From CAZEPJ01 sp964514105 (lineage in GTDB: Bacteria > Desulfobacterota > Desulfocorpusculales > Desulfocorpusculum), in NCBI GenBank assembly GCA_964514105.1, contig CAZEPJ010000018.1, positions 1 to 62,632 on the forward strand: DNA of 62,632 bases. Reading direction: 5' to 3'. A program made the translations under genes and the position numbers. The notes below the pieces were generated by a model that had not been told where the DNA came from, did no database searches, and was given only the letters and a program-made list of their open reading frames with translations. Of this stretch, positions 1 to 7,690 are shown one piece after another. The stretch's first letter is position 1, and every line of letters begins with the position of its first letter.

Positions 1-253
1 CATAGATCTCGGCGATGAGCCCCCCCCGCTCCAGGATGCACGCCATGAAGATGAAAAGCGGGATGGCGGCCAGCAGGTAGTTGGTCATGAGGCCGAAGAT
101 ACGCGTGGGCACCAGGTTCACGGCGGCCGGCCCCTGCAAGAGGGCCGTGAAGATCACCCCCACAGTCCCGCAGGAGAACGCCACGGGCAGACCCATCATC
201 AGCAGCAACATCATGGACCCGAACATCAGGATCGTGAGCAGCTCGATACTCAT
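1..253 (-). CDS. dctM: TRAP transporter large permease (DctM), N-terminal part, cut by window edge
   Basis: This is the first 84 residues of a TRAP large membrane subunit, the subunit that moves solute into the cytoplasm using a Na+ or H+ gradient. The ATG at 251-253 overlaps the dctQ stop as ATGA, so the two are translationally coupled. The peptide begins MSIELLTILMFGSMMLLL and contains the family pattern GLPVAFSCGTVG, followed by NYLLAAIPLFIFMACILERG, which is typical of DctM helices 1-2. The reading frame runs open off the left edge. It is the third transport gene of the dctP-dctQ-dctM order. The substrate is unknown. Confidence 0.9.
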   Translation of the reverse strand, partial: MSIELLTILMFGSMMLLLMMGLPVAFSCGTVGVIFTALLQGPAAVNLVPTRIFGLMTNYLLAAIPLFIFMACILERGGLIAEIY

Positions 254-798
254 CGCAGCCTTCTCCCCGTGGCGACCATGTGCACGTCGCGGATGAACCA
301 GACGACCCCCTGGAGGAAGAGCATCACCCCACCGAAGGGCATCATGAACTTGATAGGGTAATAGGCCGGCCCCCAGTCGGTGAAAGACCGCTCCCCGGAG
401 ACGGCCATTCCCAGGATCTCCGCCCCGGCCTCCATGGTCTGGGAGCTCCAGTAGAAGTTCCAGGACGTGTATGTGAATACGGTGACGAAGAGGAAAAAGA
501 AGACCGACGTGCACAGGTCCAGAACCGCCCGGGTCCTCTCCGACCGAGTGGAGTAAAAGACATCCACTCGCACATGCGCCCGGTAGTAATGGGCGTAACC
601 CCCCGCCGCCACGTAGAAGATGGCGAACAGCAGGGTCATGAGCTCGTGGCCCCAGTTGGTCGGCGCACCGAACAGGTAGCGCATGATCACTTCGAAGCTG
701 ATGACCAGGACCGCCAGGATGGTCACGCCGACCATCAGCTTCCCGATGAAGATGTTGGTCTTGTCCACTGCCATCATGAACGTTCGCAACCCGCTCAT
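250..798 (-). CDS. dctQ: TRAP transporter small permease (DctQ)
   Basis: Small membrane subunit of a TRAP transporter, 182 residues, the usual size. About four hydrophobic segments are visible, with the family signature around FEVIMRYLFGAPTNWGHEL and the conserved HVRVDVF after the second helix. The start at 798 is chosen because GTGAGGAG lies just upstream and the protein then begins at the first helix; the longer upstream frame has no family features. It overlaps dctM by 4 bases and lies 107 bases after dctP, separated from it by a G/C hairpin. Confidence 0.92.
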   Translation of the reverse strand: MSGLRTFMMAVDKTNIFIGKLMVGVTILAVLVISFEVIMRYLFGAPTNWGHELMTLLFAIFYVAAGGYAHYYRAHVRVDVFYSTRSERTRAVLDLCTSVFFFLFVTVFTYTSWNFYWSSQTMEAGAEILGMAVSGERSFTDWGPAYYPIKFMMPFGGVMLFLQGVVWFIRDVHMVATGRRLR

Positions 799-858
799 CC
801 CATTCTCCTCACAAGACCGATCGGCTGCACACCCCTGGCCGGTGGCCGGAGCAAAAAA

Positions 859-890
859 GGGGGGAAGGGTCGTCGAGAACCCCTCCCCCC
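859..890 (-). repeat. Intercistronic G/C hairpin between dctP and dctQ
   Basis: An imperfect inverted repeat pairs a GGGGGGA arm (859-865) and GGG with CCC and TCCCCCC (884-890). It sits in the 107-base gap between the dctP stop and the dctQ start. There is no clear U-tract, so it is more likely an mRNA-stabilising or partial-termination element than a full terminator. Such elements often let the binding protein be made in excess over the membrane subunits (inference). Confidence 0.5.
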
Positions 891-905
891 AAACACAGGG
901 CGTCG

Positions 906-2045
906 TCAGATCTCCAGCTTCTTTCCCTCCGGATCCACCAGGTCCTTGTCCGTGTAATAGCCGACCTTCACGGACTTCATGTACTCCCACTGGGACTTGA
1001 AGGCCTTCATGGCCAGGGGATGCTTCTTGGCCCAGGAAACCCAGAGGGCCGGGGCGAACTTCCTGAACTTGTCGATGTCCGAGTCCTTGAGCCGAATGAC
1101 CTCCACCTTCTGCTCGGTCTGGAACTTGCCGAAGGCCTCGATGTCCGCCTTCTGGATCTGGGAATAATGCTCCCAGGAGTGGACCTTGACCGCCGCCTCG
1201 AAGATCTGCTGCAAATGCTTGGGGATCTTCTTCCAGGTGTTCATGTTCATCTCGATGCTCATCAGGTCCACGGGCTGGTGGAGGCACGGCGTGGAGGGCG
1301 GTCCCATGATGATGTACTTGGCGATCTCCCCGAAGCCCAGGTTGTAGTTGACGGCGGCGCCCACGAAGTCCGAGGCATCGATGACGCCCTTTTCCAGGGC
1401 CGGATACACCTCGCCGCCTGGCAGGAGGATGGTGGCCACGCCCGCAGCCTTGTAAATGTCGGCGATGATCCCGCCGGGATATCGGATCTTTTTGCCCTTG
1501 AAGTCCTCGAAGGAGCGGATGGGGACTTTGGAGTGGATGAGGTTGTCGTCGTGCTGGATGGGCCCGATATAGTACATGTTGTGGGCGCCGTACGCCTCCC
1601 GGGCGATCTCCTTGCCTCCCAGGCTCTCATACCAAACCTCGAACTGCTCCGCCCGATCCAGGCTGAAGGGATACGAGGAGAGGAACGTGCAGGCTGGCAC
1701 CTTGCCCGGCCAGTACACGTCGAAGCAGTGCATGGCGTCGAACACCCCGGCCTTGACCGCGTCGAACATCTCGAAGGTGCCCACGATGGCGCCGGCGGGG
1801 AATCCCTCCACCACGAGCTTGCCCTCGGTGATCTCCCCCACGTACTTGCAGAACTTGATGAACTCGTTGTACCCCACGGTCCCGGCGTCCCAGGCGGTCT
1901 GCATCTTGATCTTGATGGGCTGCTGGGCCGAGAGCCGCGCCACGGCTGGGAACCCCACGGTGCTGGCCGCACCGCCGGCCACGGCCGCCGCCTTCAGGAA
2001 ACCTCGTCGAGACGCCTTCTTCTCCTTCTTCTTTTCCTCGCTCAT
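906..2045 (-). CDS. dctP: TRAP transporter periplasmic solute-binding protein (DctP)
   Basis: Extracytoplasmic receptor of a TRAP transporter, 379 residues. The start at 2045 follows an AAGGAG box. The N-terminus is lysine-rich, then SRRGFLKAAAVAGG, a twin-arginine (Tat) signal, with processing expected after about residue 40. The mature part shows family blocks such as the GGEVYPALEKGVIDASD region, where an Arg/Glu-lined pocket normally holds a carboxylate. It is transcribed toward dctQ and dctM and lies downstream of a small membrane gene and the region shared with iclR. The ligand cannot be assigned; an organic acid is the family norm. Confidence 0.93.
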   Translation of the reverse strand: MSEEKKKEKKASRRGFLKAAAVAGGAASTVGFPAVARLSAQQPIKIKMQTAWDAGTVGYNEFIKFCKYVGEITEGKLVVEGFPAGAIVGTFEMFDAVKAGVFDAMHCFDVYWPGKVPACTFLSSYPFSLDRAEQFEVWYESLGGKEIAREAYGAHNMYYIGPIQHDDNLIHSKVPIRSFEDFKGKKIRYPGGIIADIYKAAGVATILLPGGEVYPALEKGVIDASDFVGAAVNYNLGFGEIAKYIIMGPPSTPCLHQPVDLMSIEMNMNTWKKIPKHLQQIFEAAVKVHSWEHYSQIQKADIEAFGKFQTEQKVEVIRLKDSDIDKFRKFAPALWVSWAKKHPLAMKAFKSQWEYMKSVKVGYYTDKDLVDPEGKKLEI

Positions 2046-2284
2046 GATCGCTCCTTTCCCCCGATTGAGATTAGGGTGACTGAAACCTGATGGGACCATC
2101 CGCGCCCCGCGCCATGCCATCACTCAATTGCGGCCCGGGAATCCTGGAGGTCCACGCGTCCAGCGCCTCCCCCCCTGGTCAGAACGGTCCCCGGAGACGG
2201 TCCTTCTTCACCATGGCTTTTCCCGACATGCCCCGGGACGGGACGGGCGCAGGCGAGCAAGGGGAGGGCCCCCCGGATGCGGGG

Positions 2285-2428
2285 CTATTTCCCTTCGTAT
2301 TCCCCTTTGAAGATGTCCCCGAAGCCCCGGATGAGCCCGTAGACGACAAACCCCACGACGCCCAGCACGATGGCCCCGACGATGACCAGCGTGGTGTTGT
2401 ACGGGATGGTGAACATGGTTATTCCCAT
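2285..2428 (-). CDS. Small single-span membrane protein upstream of dctP
   Basis: A 47-residue frame that I could find only by direct reading. It begins MGITMFTIPYNTTLVIVG, has one hydrophobic span (about residues 12-33), and ends in a polar, charged tail (RGFGDIFKGEYEGK). GGAGGGGGG lies at ribosome-binding distance from the ATG at 2428; an internal ATG at 2416 is an alternative. It is the first gene of the dctP-dctQ-dctM transcript. I do not recognise a family. It could be a TRAP accessory peptide or a leader peptide. The clean helix plus good RBS make translation likely, but this is not proven. Confidence 0.55.
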   Translation of the reverse strand: MGITMFTIPYNTTLVIVGAIVLGVVGFVVYGLIRGFGDIFKGEYEGK

Positions 2429-2520
2429 CTCTGCATCCCCCCTCCCCGCAAAGCCCGCCCCCACATTTCACAGCAACCGCAACCGAGTACCAGCCCGTTC
2501 CGGCCTGGTATCAAACGAAA

Positions 2521-2551
2521 GGGCCAATGACCCGAGTCAGGTCATTGGCCC
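2521..2551 (-). terminator. Terminator-like hairpin in the dctP operon leader (possible attenuator)
   Basis: A perfect 12-bp stem (GGGCCAATGACC with GGTCATTGGCCC) encloses a 7-base loop. Read on the minus strand it is followed by TTTCGTTTG. It lies between the likely promoter near 2703-2735 and the first gene of the TRAP operon. A terminator here would act on the operon's own leader, so attenuation is plausible. A 38-codon frame (2537-2653, minus) ends with its TGA inside the loop. Confidence 0.55.
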
Positions 2552-2680
2552 CATGATATCGGCCGGTTTCGTGGTCCCCAGGGAGGGCCGCGGCCCGCGA
2601 ATCCGGCCAGCACCCTCCTCCTGCACAAGCTCAAGAACGCTGGTGAACGCCATCCCCTTGCCGCCTACGTCCTATCATTT

Positions 2681-2693
2681 GTGACAGCGTCAT
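2681..2693. promoter_or_regulatory. Candidate IclR operator, copy 1
   Basis: GTGACAGCGTCAT, an inverted repeat (RTGAC, 3-base spacer, GTCAT). A second copy lies at 2877-2889; the wider shared pattern is TRTGACNNCGTCATRA. This copy overlaps a TATTAT element usable as the -10 of the minus-strand TRAP operon, a typical repressor position. Confidence 0.55.
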
Positions 2694-2702
2694 AATACGT
2701 GT

Positions 2703-2735
2703 ATAATACTTACCGCATTCCCTGGTGGGTGTCAA
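2703..2735 (-). promoter_or_regulatory. Candidate promoter of the dctP-dctQ-dctM operon
   Basis: On the minus strand a consensus TTGACA (2735-2730) is followed by TAAGTATTAT (2712-2703). The TATTAT hexamer is 21 bases away, longer than ideal, and the TAAGTA at 17 bases is a poor match, so the exact -10 is uncertain. The AT-rich patch in otherwise GC-rich DNA and the adjoining operator copy support a promoter here. Confidence 0.4.
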
Positions 2736-2820
2736 GGGAAAAAGACGGGACGGTGACGGGACGGTGGCAGGACTGCGGAGGCAGAAGAGTCAAAGGGAGG
2801 CCAAGAGGGGGCGGATCGGA

Positions 2821-2849
2821 TTGACAGACCGGCCCACCCCCCTCATAAT
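2821..2849 (+). promoter_or_regulatory. Promoter of iclR
   Basis: TTGACA at 2821-2826, a 17-base spacer, and CATAAT at 2844-2849: a near-consensus sigma-70 promoter. Transcription should begin near 2856, just before operator copy 2, which fits autorepression by IclR. Confidence 0.75.
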
Positions 2850-2876
2850 GCGGTTGCGTGGGATGTCTCATTATAT

Positions 2877-2889
2877 ATGACTTCGTCAT
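2877..2889. promoter_or_regulatory. Candidate IclR operator, copy 2
   Basis: ATGACTTCGTCAT, a perfect palindrome around a 3-base centre, located between the predicted iclR start of transcription and its ATG. It is the same motif as at 2681-2693, about 196 bases away. Two copies flanking a divergent control region suggest coordinated repression of iclR and the TRAP operon, perhaps with looping. Confidence 0.6.
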
Positions 2890-2912
2890 GAATCGTAGAC
2901 AGGAAGAGCCGG

Positions 2913-3680
2913 ATGCAGGACAGGGCGTACTACACCGTGTCATCCCTCGAGAGGGGTCTCAACGTGCTGGAGCTCCTGGCGGCCAAAGGGAGCCTGAAGG
3001 TATCCGAGGTGGCCTCCCAGTTGGGCATGCACCGCAGCGCGGCCCACCGGTTTCTGGCCACCCTTCGCGGACTGGGATATGTGGTCCAGGACCCGTCGAC
3101 CCGGTATCGCCTCTCCTTCAGGCTCTTCGAGCTGGGGATGGCGACGGTCAACGCCCTGGGGATCCGCCAGGTGGCCCGCCCGTTCATGGAGGAGCTGGCC
3201 CGGATCTCCAACGAGACCGTCAACCTGGGCCACTGGGACGGCAGGGAGATCATCTACATCGACAAGATCAAGAGCCGGGAGATCCTCCTGACGGATCTGG
3301 TCATCGGGACAAGGGTCCCGGCGTACTGCTCGGCCATGGGCAAGGCCATACTCGCTTTCCGCTCGGATAAGGAGCAGCGCGACTTCATCAAGGCGACCGA
3401 ATTCGAGCCCCTCACGCCCAGGACCAACACCGACCCCGCAAGACTCCTGAGGGAGCTGGAGCGAATCCGGGAACTGGGCTACGCCCTGGACGAGGAGGAG
3501 ATGGTCATGGGGAGCCGCTGCGTGGCGGCCCCTGTCTTCGACTTCACCGACTACCCCGAGTATGCCTTGAGCCTCACCGGTCCCACGTCCCGCCTCACCG
3601 AGGATCGCGTGGCAGTCCTTGGGGACGATATCAAGCGCGTCTGCCACGAGCTCTCTCGCCGCATGGGCAAGAACGGCTGA
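2913..3680 (+). CDS. IclR-family transcriptional regulator
   Basis: A 255-residue regulator of standard IclR size. The N-terminal winged helix-turn-helix spans about residues 8-70 (SSLERGLNVLELLAA, then LKVSEVASQLGMHRSAAHRF as the recognition unit). The C-terminal effector-binding domain follows, with the family patterns GTRVPAYCSAMGKAILAF and LGYALDEEEMVMGSRCVAAP. It is divergent from the dctP operon, and a strong promoter and a shared palindrome lie between them, so it most likely controls TRAP uptake in response to the transported acid or a breakdown product. The effector is unknown. Confidence 0.93.
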   Translation: MQDRAYYTVSSLERGLNVLELLAAKGSLKVSEVASQLGMHRSAAHRFLATLRGLGYVVQDPSTRYRLSFRLFELGMATVNALGIRQVARPFMEELARISNETVNLGHWDGREIIYIDKIKSREILLTDLVIGTRVPAYCSAMGKAILAFRSDKEQRDFIKATEFEPLTPRTNTDPARLLRELERIRELGYALDEEEMVMGSRCVAAPVFDFTDYPEYALSLTGPTSRLTEDRVAVLGDDIKRVCHELSRRMGKNG

Positions 3681-3712
3681 ACTCGCCGCTGTTCCTTCTT
3701 TCGGTTTTCATC

Positions 3713-3740
3713 TTGATTCCTCTGCGGCGCGTGTGATAAT
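3713..3740 (+). promoter_or_regulatory. Candidate promoter of the second TRAP operon
   Basis: TTGATT (3713-3718), a 16-base spacer, then GATAAT (3735-3740) preceded by TGT, giving an extended -10. A short inverted repeat ATACGGCGTAT overlaps and follows the -10 (3739-3749). The dctP start is about 140 bases downstream. Confidence 0.5.
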
Positions 3741-3882
3741 ACGGCGTATCGGCCAGACGATTGCCGCTGCTCCCGGATGGAAGTTGTATGTGGGGGTGCG
3801 TCCCCGCCGGTACCGCGCTGTGCGGCGTTCGGAAGGTTCGTCCGAATGCCTGGATGTCCAAAACACCACGGAGGAGGCATTC

Positions 3883-5058
3883 ATGGGCAAGAAGGTTGCG
3901 GGCAAGGGGAATGGGGAAGGCGTGAAGGGGTCGGAACCAGGGGTTTCCCGCCGCAAGTTCCTCACGGCGGCAGCGGCAGGCGGTGCGGCGGCCATGGGCT
4001 TTCCAGCCATCGTCAAGGCCCAGGGACCCATCAGCATGCGCTGGCAGTCGACCTGGGCCACCAAGGACATCTTCCACGAATACGCCTTGGACTACGCCAA
4101 GAAGGTCAACGACATGACCGGCGGGGAGCTCAAGATCGAGGTGCTCCCGGCGGGAGCCGTGGTCCCGGCCTTCGGCCTGCTGGACGCGGTGTCCAAGGGC
4201 ACCCTCGACGGCGGCCACGGGGTCCAGGTGTACCACTACGGCAAGCAGAACGCCCTGGCCTTGTGGGGATCGGGACCCGGATACGGCATGGACGCCAACA
4301 TGATGCTGGCGTGGCACAAGTACGGCGGCGGCAAGGAGCTTCTGACCAAGATCTACGCCTCCATCGGCGCCAACGTGGTGTCATTCCTGTACGGGCCCAT
4401 GGCCACCCAGCCGTTGGGGTGGTTCAAGAAGCCCATCAGCAAGATGGAGGATTTCAAGGGCATGAAGTTCCGAACGGTGGGCATCTCCATCGACGTGTTC
4501 ACGGGCCTGGGGGCGGCCGTCAACGCCCTGCCCGGCGGCGAGATCGTGCCCGCCCTGGACCGCGGCCTCCTGGATGGGGCCGAGTACAACAACGCCACCT
4601 CCGACCGCCTGCTGGGCTTCCCGGACGTGTCCAAGGTGTGCATGCTTCAGAGCTACCATCAAAACGCCGAGGTGTTCGAGGTCCTGTTCAACAAGACCAA
4701 GTTCGATGCCCTTCCGACCAAGATGAAGGCCATCATCGAGAACGCGGCGGAGGCGGCCTCCGCGGACATGTCGTGGAAGTCCGTGGATCGATACTCCAAG
4801 GACTACATCGAGCTCCAGACCAAGGACAAGGTCAAGTTCTACAAGACCCCCGACGCCATTTTGCAAAAGCAGCTCGAGGTCTATGATGAGGTGGTGAAGA
4901 AGAAGTCGGCGGAAAACCCCCTGTTCAAGGAGGTCGTGGACTCGCAGATGGCCTTCGCCAAGCGGGCGGTGGCCTGGGACCAGGACACCAACGTCAACCG
5001 GCGCATGGCGTACAATCATTATTTCGGCGCCAAGAAGGCCCCGGCCAAGAAGGGCTGA
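3883..5058 (+). CDS. dctP: TRAP transporter periplasmic solute-binding protein (DctP), system 2
   Basis: TRAP receptor of 391 residues. The ATG at 3883 has GGAGGAGG at proper spacing. The N-terminus carries a twin-arginine signal (VSRRKFLTAAAAGGAAAMGFP). Mature features include the GGELKIEVLPAGAVVPAF block and LPGGEIVPALDRGLLDGAEY, matching the helix that carries pocket residues in DctP proteins. The sequence resembles TRAP receptors often annotated for mannitol/chloroaromatic-type substrates, but that label is weak. It is followed by dctQ and dctM on the same strand. Confidence 0.93.
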   Translation: MGKKVAGKGNGEGVKGSEPGVSRRKFLTAAAAGGAAAMGFPAIVKAQGPISMRWQSTWATKDIFHEYALDYAKKVNDMTGGELKIEVLPAGAVVPAFGLLDAVSKGTLDGGHGVQVYHYGKQNALALWGSGPGYGMDANMMLAWHKYGGGKELLTKIYASIGANVVSFLYGPMATQPLGWFKKPISKMEDFKGMKFRTVGISIDVFTGLGAAVNALPGGEIVPALDRGLLDGAEYNNATSDRLLGFPDVSKVCMLQSYHQNAEVFEVLFNKTKFDALPTKMKAIIENAAEAASADMSWKSVDRYSKDYIELQTKDKVKFYKTPDAILQKQLEVYDEVVKKKSAENPLFKEVVDSQMAFAKRAVAWDQDTNVNRRMAYNHYFGAKKAPAKKG

Positions 5059-5140
5059 GGAGCATTCCCGGCCGATTTGAAGGCCATCCGGACCCCCCCG
5101 GGCCGGGTTCGGATGGCCGTTTTCCCGAGCAGGTTCCCCC

Positions 5141-5767
5141 ATGCAGAAGCTGCTGCTTACCGTCGATCGAATCAGCACGTTTGCGGGCAAGGTCTTCTCG
5201 TGGCTCATCGTGTCGCTCACGTTTCTCATCACCTACGAGGTGTTCTCCCGGTACGCCCTGGACGCTCCTCACCCGTGGGCCTTCGATGCCATGCTCATGA
5301 TGTACGGGACCCTGTTCATGATGGCGGGGGCGTACACCCTTTCCAAGAACGGCCACGTCCGGGGCGATGTCCTCTACGGCTTTTTCCCGCCGCGGCTACA
5401 GGCCGCCCTGGACCTGACGCTCTTCATCGTGTTCTTCCTGCCCGGCGTCATCGCCCTGTGTTGGGCGGGATACGTCTATGCCGGCGAGTCATGGGCCATC
5501 CGGGAGCTGTCCAACATCACCTCCGAGGGCCCCCCCATCTATCCCTTCAAGACCGTCATCCCCGTGGCCGGGGCCTTCATCCTGCTGCAGGGGATCGTGG
5601 AGATGATCCGCTGCGTGCTGTGCCTCAAGAACGGCCGCTGGCCCTCCCGGGAGTGGGACGTGGAGGAGGTGGACTTCGACAAGCTCAAGGAGATGGTGCA
5701 CGTCAAGGACGAGGACATCGCCAAACTCGACCGGATCGTGACCGGGGTGCAAGGGGGCAAGAAGTGA
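5141..5767 (+). CDS. dctQ: TRAP transporter small permease (DctQ), system 2
   Basis: 208-residue small TRAP membrane subunit with four hydrophobic segments and the family pattern YEVFSRYALDAPHPWAF, then GHVRGDVLYGFF. It is longer than the first DctQ because of a charged cytoplasmic tail of about 45 residues (REWDVEEVDFDKLKEMVHV onward) that may form a helix. Its stop overlaps the GTG of dctM (GTGA), so the two are coupled. Confidence 0.92.
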   Translation: MQKLLLTVDRISTFAGKVFSWLIVSLTFLITYEVFSRYALDAPHPWAFDAMLMMYGTLFMMAGAYTLSKNGHVRGDVLYGFFPPRLQAALDLTLFIVFFLPGVIALCWAGYVYAGESWAIRELSNITSEGPPIYPFKTVIPVAGAFILLQGIVEMIRCVLCLKNGRWPSREWDVEEVDFDKLKEMVHVKDEDIAKLDRIVTGVQGGKK

Positions 5768-7671
5768 AGAAGGAGGTCTGGTTCGGGCTTTCCATCATGG
5801 CCGCGGTGGTGGTCGGCGTGTTCTGGATGATGCCCCCGCCGTCCCAGATGACCACCGGCCATCTGGGCCTGCTCATGCTGGCCATGATCGTCGTGGCCAT
5901 CATGCTGGGTTTCCCCACGGCGTTCACCCTCATGGGCATGGGCACCATGTTCACCTTCTTCGCCTATCACAGCCAGAACCCGGACACGGCGGCGGTTCGC
6001 ACCCTGGACCTCATGGTGCAGCGCGCGTACGCGGTGATGAACAACGACGTGCTGATCTCGGTACCGTTGTTCGTCTTCATGGGATACCTGGTGGAGCGGG
6101 CCAACCTGGTGGAGCGGCTGTTCAGGAGCCTGCATCTGGCCACATCGGGCATACCCGGCTCCCTGGCCGTGGCCACGGTGGTGACCTGCGCCGTGTTCGC
6201 CACGGCCTCGGGCATCATCGGCGCGGTGGTCACACTCATGGGGCTCCTGGCCTTTCCGGCCATGCTTCGGGCGGGCTACAGCATCCGGCTTTCCGCGGGC
6301 GCCGTGACCGCGGGGGGCACCCTGGGCATCCTGATCCCCCCCTCGGTGCTCCTCATCCTGTACGGGGCAACGGCGGGCGTCTCGGTGGTGCAGCTGTACG
6401 CCGGGGCCTTCTTCCCGGGCATCCTGCTGGCCGCACTCTATGTCGGGTACAATATCGTGTACGCCAAGCTCAAACCCAGCTCGGCCCCCCCCCTATCGGA
6501 GGAAGACCGGCGGGTGGACCTGCCCCGGTTCGCCGAGATCATCGTCAAGACGCGGACCAAGAACGTCCTGGTGGGGCTCCTGGGCGCCATCAAGGGGAGA
6601 CGCAACGCCCAGGTCCCCTTGCGAACCCTGATCAAGCACCTTTTCATCGCGCTCTTGCCGGTCTTGGCCGCGGGCCTGTTCATGAGTTCGCTCTATCTGA
6701 CCGCCACGGCACCCGACTATGTGGTGCCGCCGGAGCTTCAGGAGATGGGGTCCGGGGCATCGCCCCAGGAGCAGGGAACGGGCCTGGAAGAGCCGGAGGC
6801 ATCGGGGGACCCCGAGGGGACCGGGGGGACGCCGGCCGACGGCCGGGACCTCCAGGCAGCCGAGGGGAGATGGGATGAGTCGGAAAGCGAGTCCGTTGGC
6901 CAGGGAGAGCGAAAACCCGTCCCCTCTTGGTGGTGGATCACCCTGGGGATATGCGCGGCAGGGCTCACGGTCTTTTACTCCGTCTTCACCTTCGTCCGCC
7001 TCGAGATCTTCAAGATGCTCCTGGGGTCGTTCTTTCCCCTGGCCCTGCTCATCTTGGGTGTCCTGGGAACCATCGTGGTGGGCCTGGCCACGCCCACCGA
7101 GGCCGCGGCCATGGGGTCCTTCGGGGGGTTCGTACTGGCGGCCGCGTACCGTCAGCTCAACTTCGGCATGGTCAAGGAGTCCGTGTTCCTCTGCGCCAAG
7201 ACCAGCGCCATGGTGTGCTGGCTCTTCGTGGGCTCCAGCATCTTCGCCGCGGCCTTCGCCCTCCTGGGGGGGCAGGAGATCATCAACGAATGGGTGAGAT
7301 CCCTTGACATGTCCCCCGTCCAATTCATGATCCTGGCCCAGATCATCATCTTCCTGCTGGGCTGGCCGCTGGAGTGGACGGAAATCATCGTCATCTTCAT
7401 GCCCATCTTCATCCCCCTGCTGTCCCACTTCCAGATCGATCCCCTGTTCTTCGGCCTTCTGGTGGCCCTGAATCTCCAGACGGCGTTTCTCTCGCCGCCG
7501 GTGGCCATGGCGGCCTTCTACCTCAAGGGCGTGGCCCCGCCGCACGTCTCCCTGAATCAGATCTTTCTGGGGATGATGCCGTACATGGCCATCCAGGTGG
7601 TCGCCCTCATCCTCCTGTATATCTTCCCCCAGATCGGGCTGTGGCTTCCCTCCTTGGTGTACAAAGGGTGA
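5764..7671 (+). CDS. dctM: TRAP transporter large permease (DctM) with a long central insertion, system 2
   Basis: Large TRAP permease of 635 residues, against about 425-440 for most DctM proteins. The GTG start at 5764 overlaps the dctQ stop. Residues 1-235 and 423-635 carry the normal DctM core (AGGTLGILIPPSVLLILYG; GLATPTEAAAMGSFGG). Between them, about residues 236-423 form an insertion with two extra hydrophobic stretches (IALLPVLAAGLFMSSLYLTA and WWWITLGICAAGLTVFYSVF) and an acidic Gly/Pro/Glu-rich linker. The frame is continuous, so this looks like a real domain expansion rather than an error. The role of the insert is unknown. Confidence 0.9.
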   Translation: MKKEVWFGLSIMAAVVVGVFWMMPPPSQMTTGHLGLLMLAMIVVAIMLGFPTAFTLMGMGTMFTFFAYHSQNPDTAAVRTLDLMVQRAYAVMNNDVLISVPLFVFMGYLVERANLVERLFRSLHLATSGIPGSLAVATVVTCAVFATASGIIGAVVTLMGLLAFPAMLRAGYSIRLSAGAVTAGGTLGILIPPSVLLILYGATAGVSVVQLYAGAFFPGILLAALYVGYNIVYAKLKPSSAPPLSEEDRRVDLPRFAEIIVKTRTKNVLVGLLGAIKGRRNAQVPLRTLIKHLFIALLPVLAAGLFMSSLYLTATAPDYVVPPELQEMGSGASPQEQGTGLEEPEASGDPEGTGGTPADGRDLQAAEGRWDESESESVGQGERKPVPSWWWITLGICAAGLTVFYSVFTFVRLEIFKMLLGSFFPLALLILGVLGTIVVGLATPTEAAAMGSFGGFVLAAAYRQLNFGMVKESVFLCAKTSAMVCWLFVGSSIFAAAFALLGGQEIINEWVRSLDMSPVQFMILAQIIIFLLGWPLEWTEIIVIFMPIFIPLLSHFQIDPLFFGLLVALNLQTAFLSPPVAMAAFYLKGVAPPHVSLNQIFLGMMPYMAIQVVALILLYIFPQIGLWLPSLVYKG

Positions 7672-7690
7672 AACGGGCAAGGGGCAGGAC

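Noticed and set aside
5077..5763. Long N-terminal extension of the system 2 DctM frame
   Set aside because: The extension is a shifted reading of dctQ; the GTG at 5764, overlapping the dctQ stop, gives a normal N-terminus.
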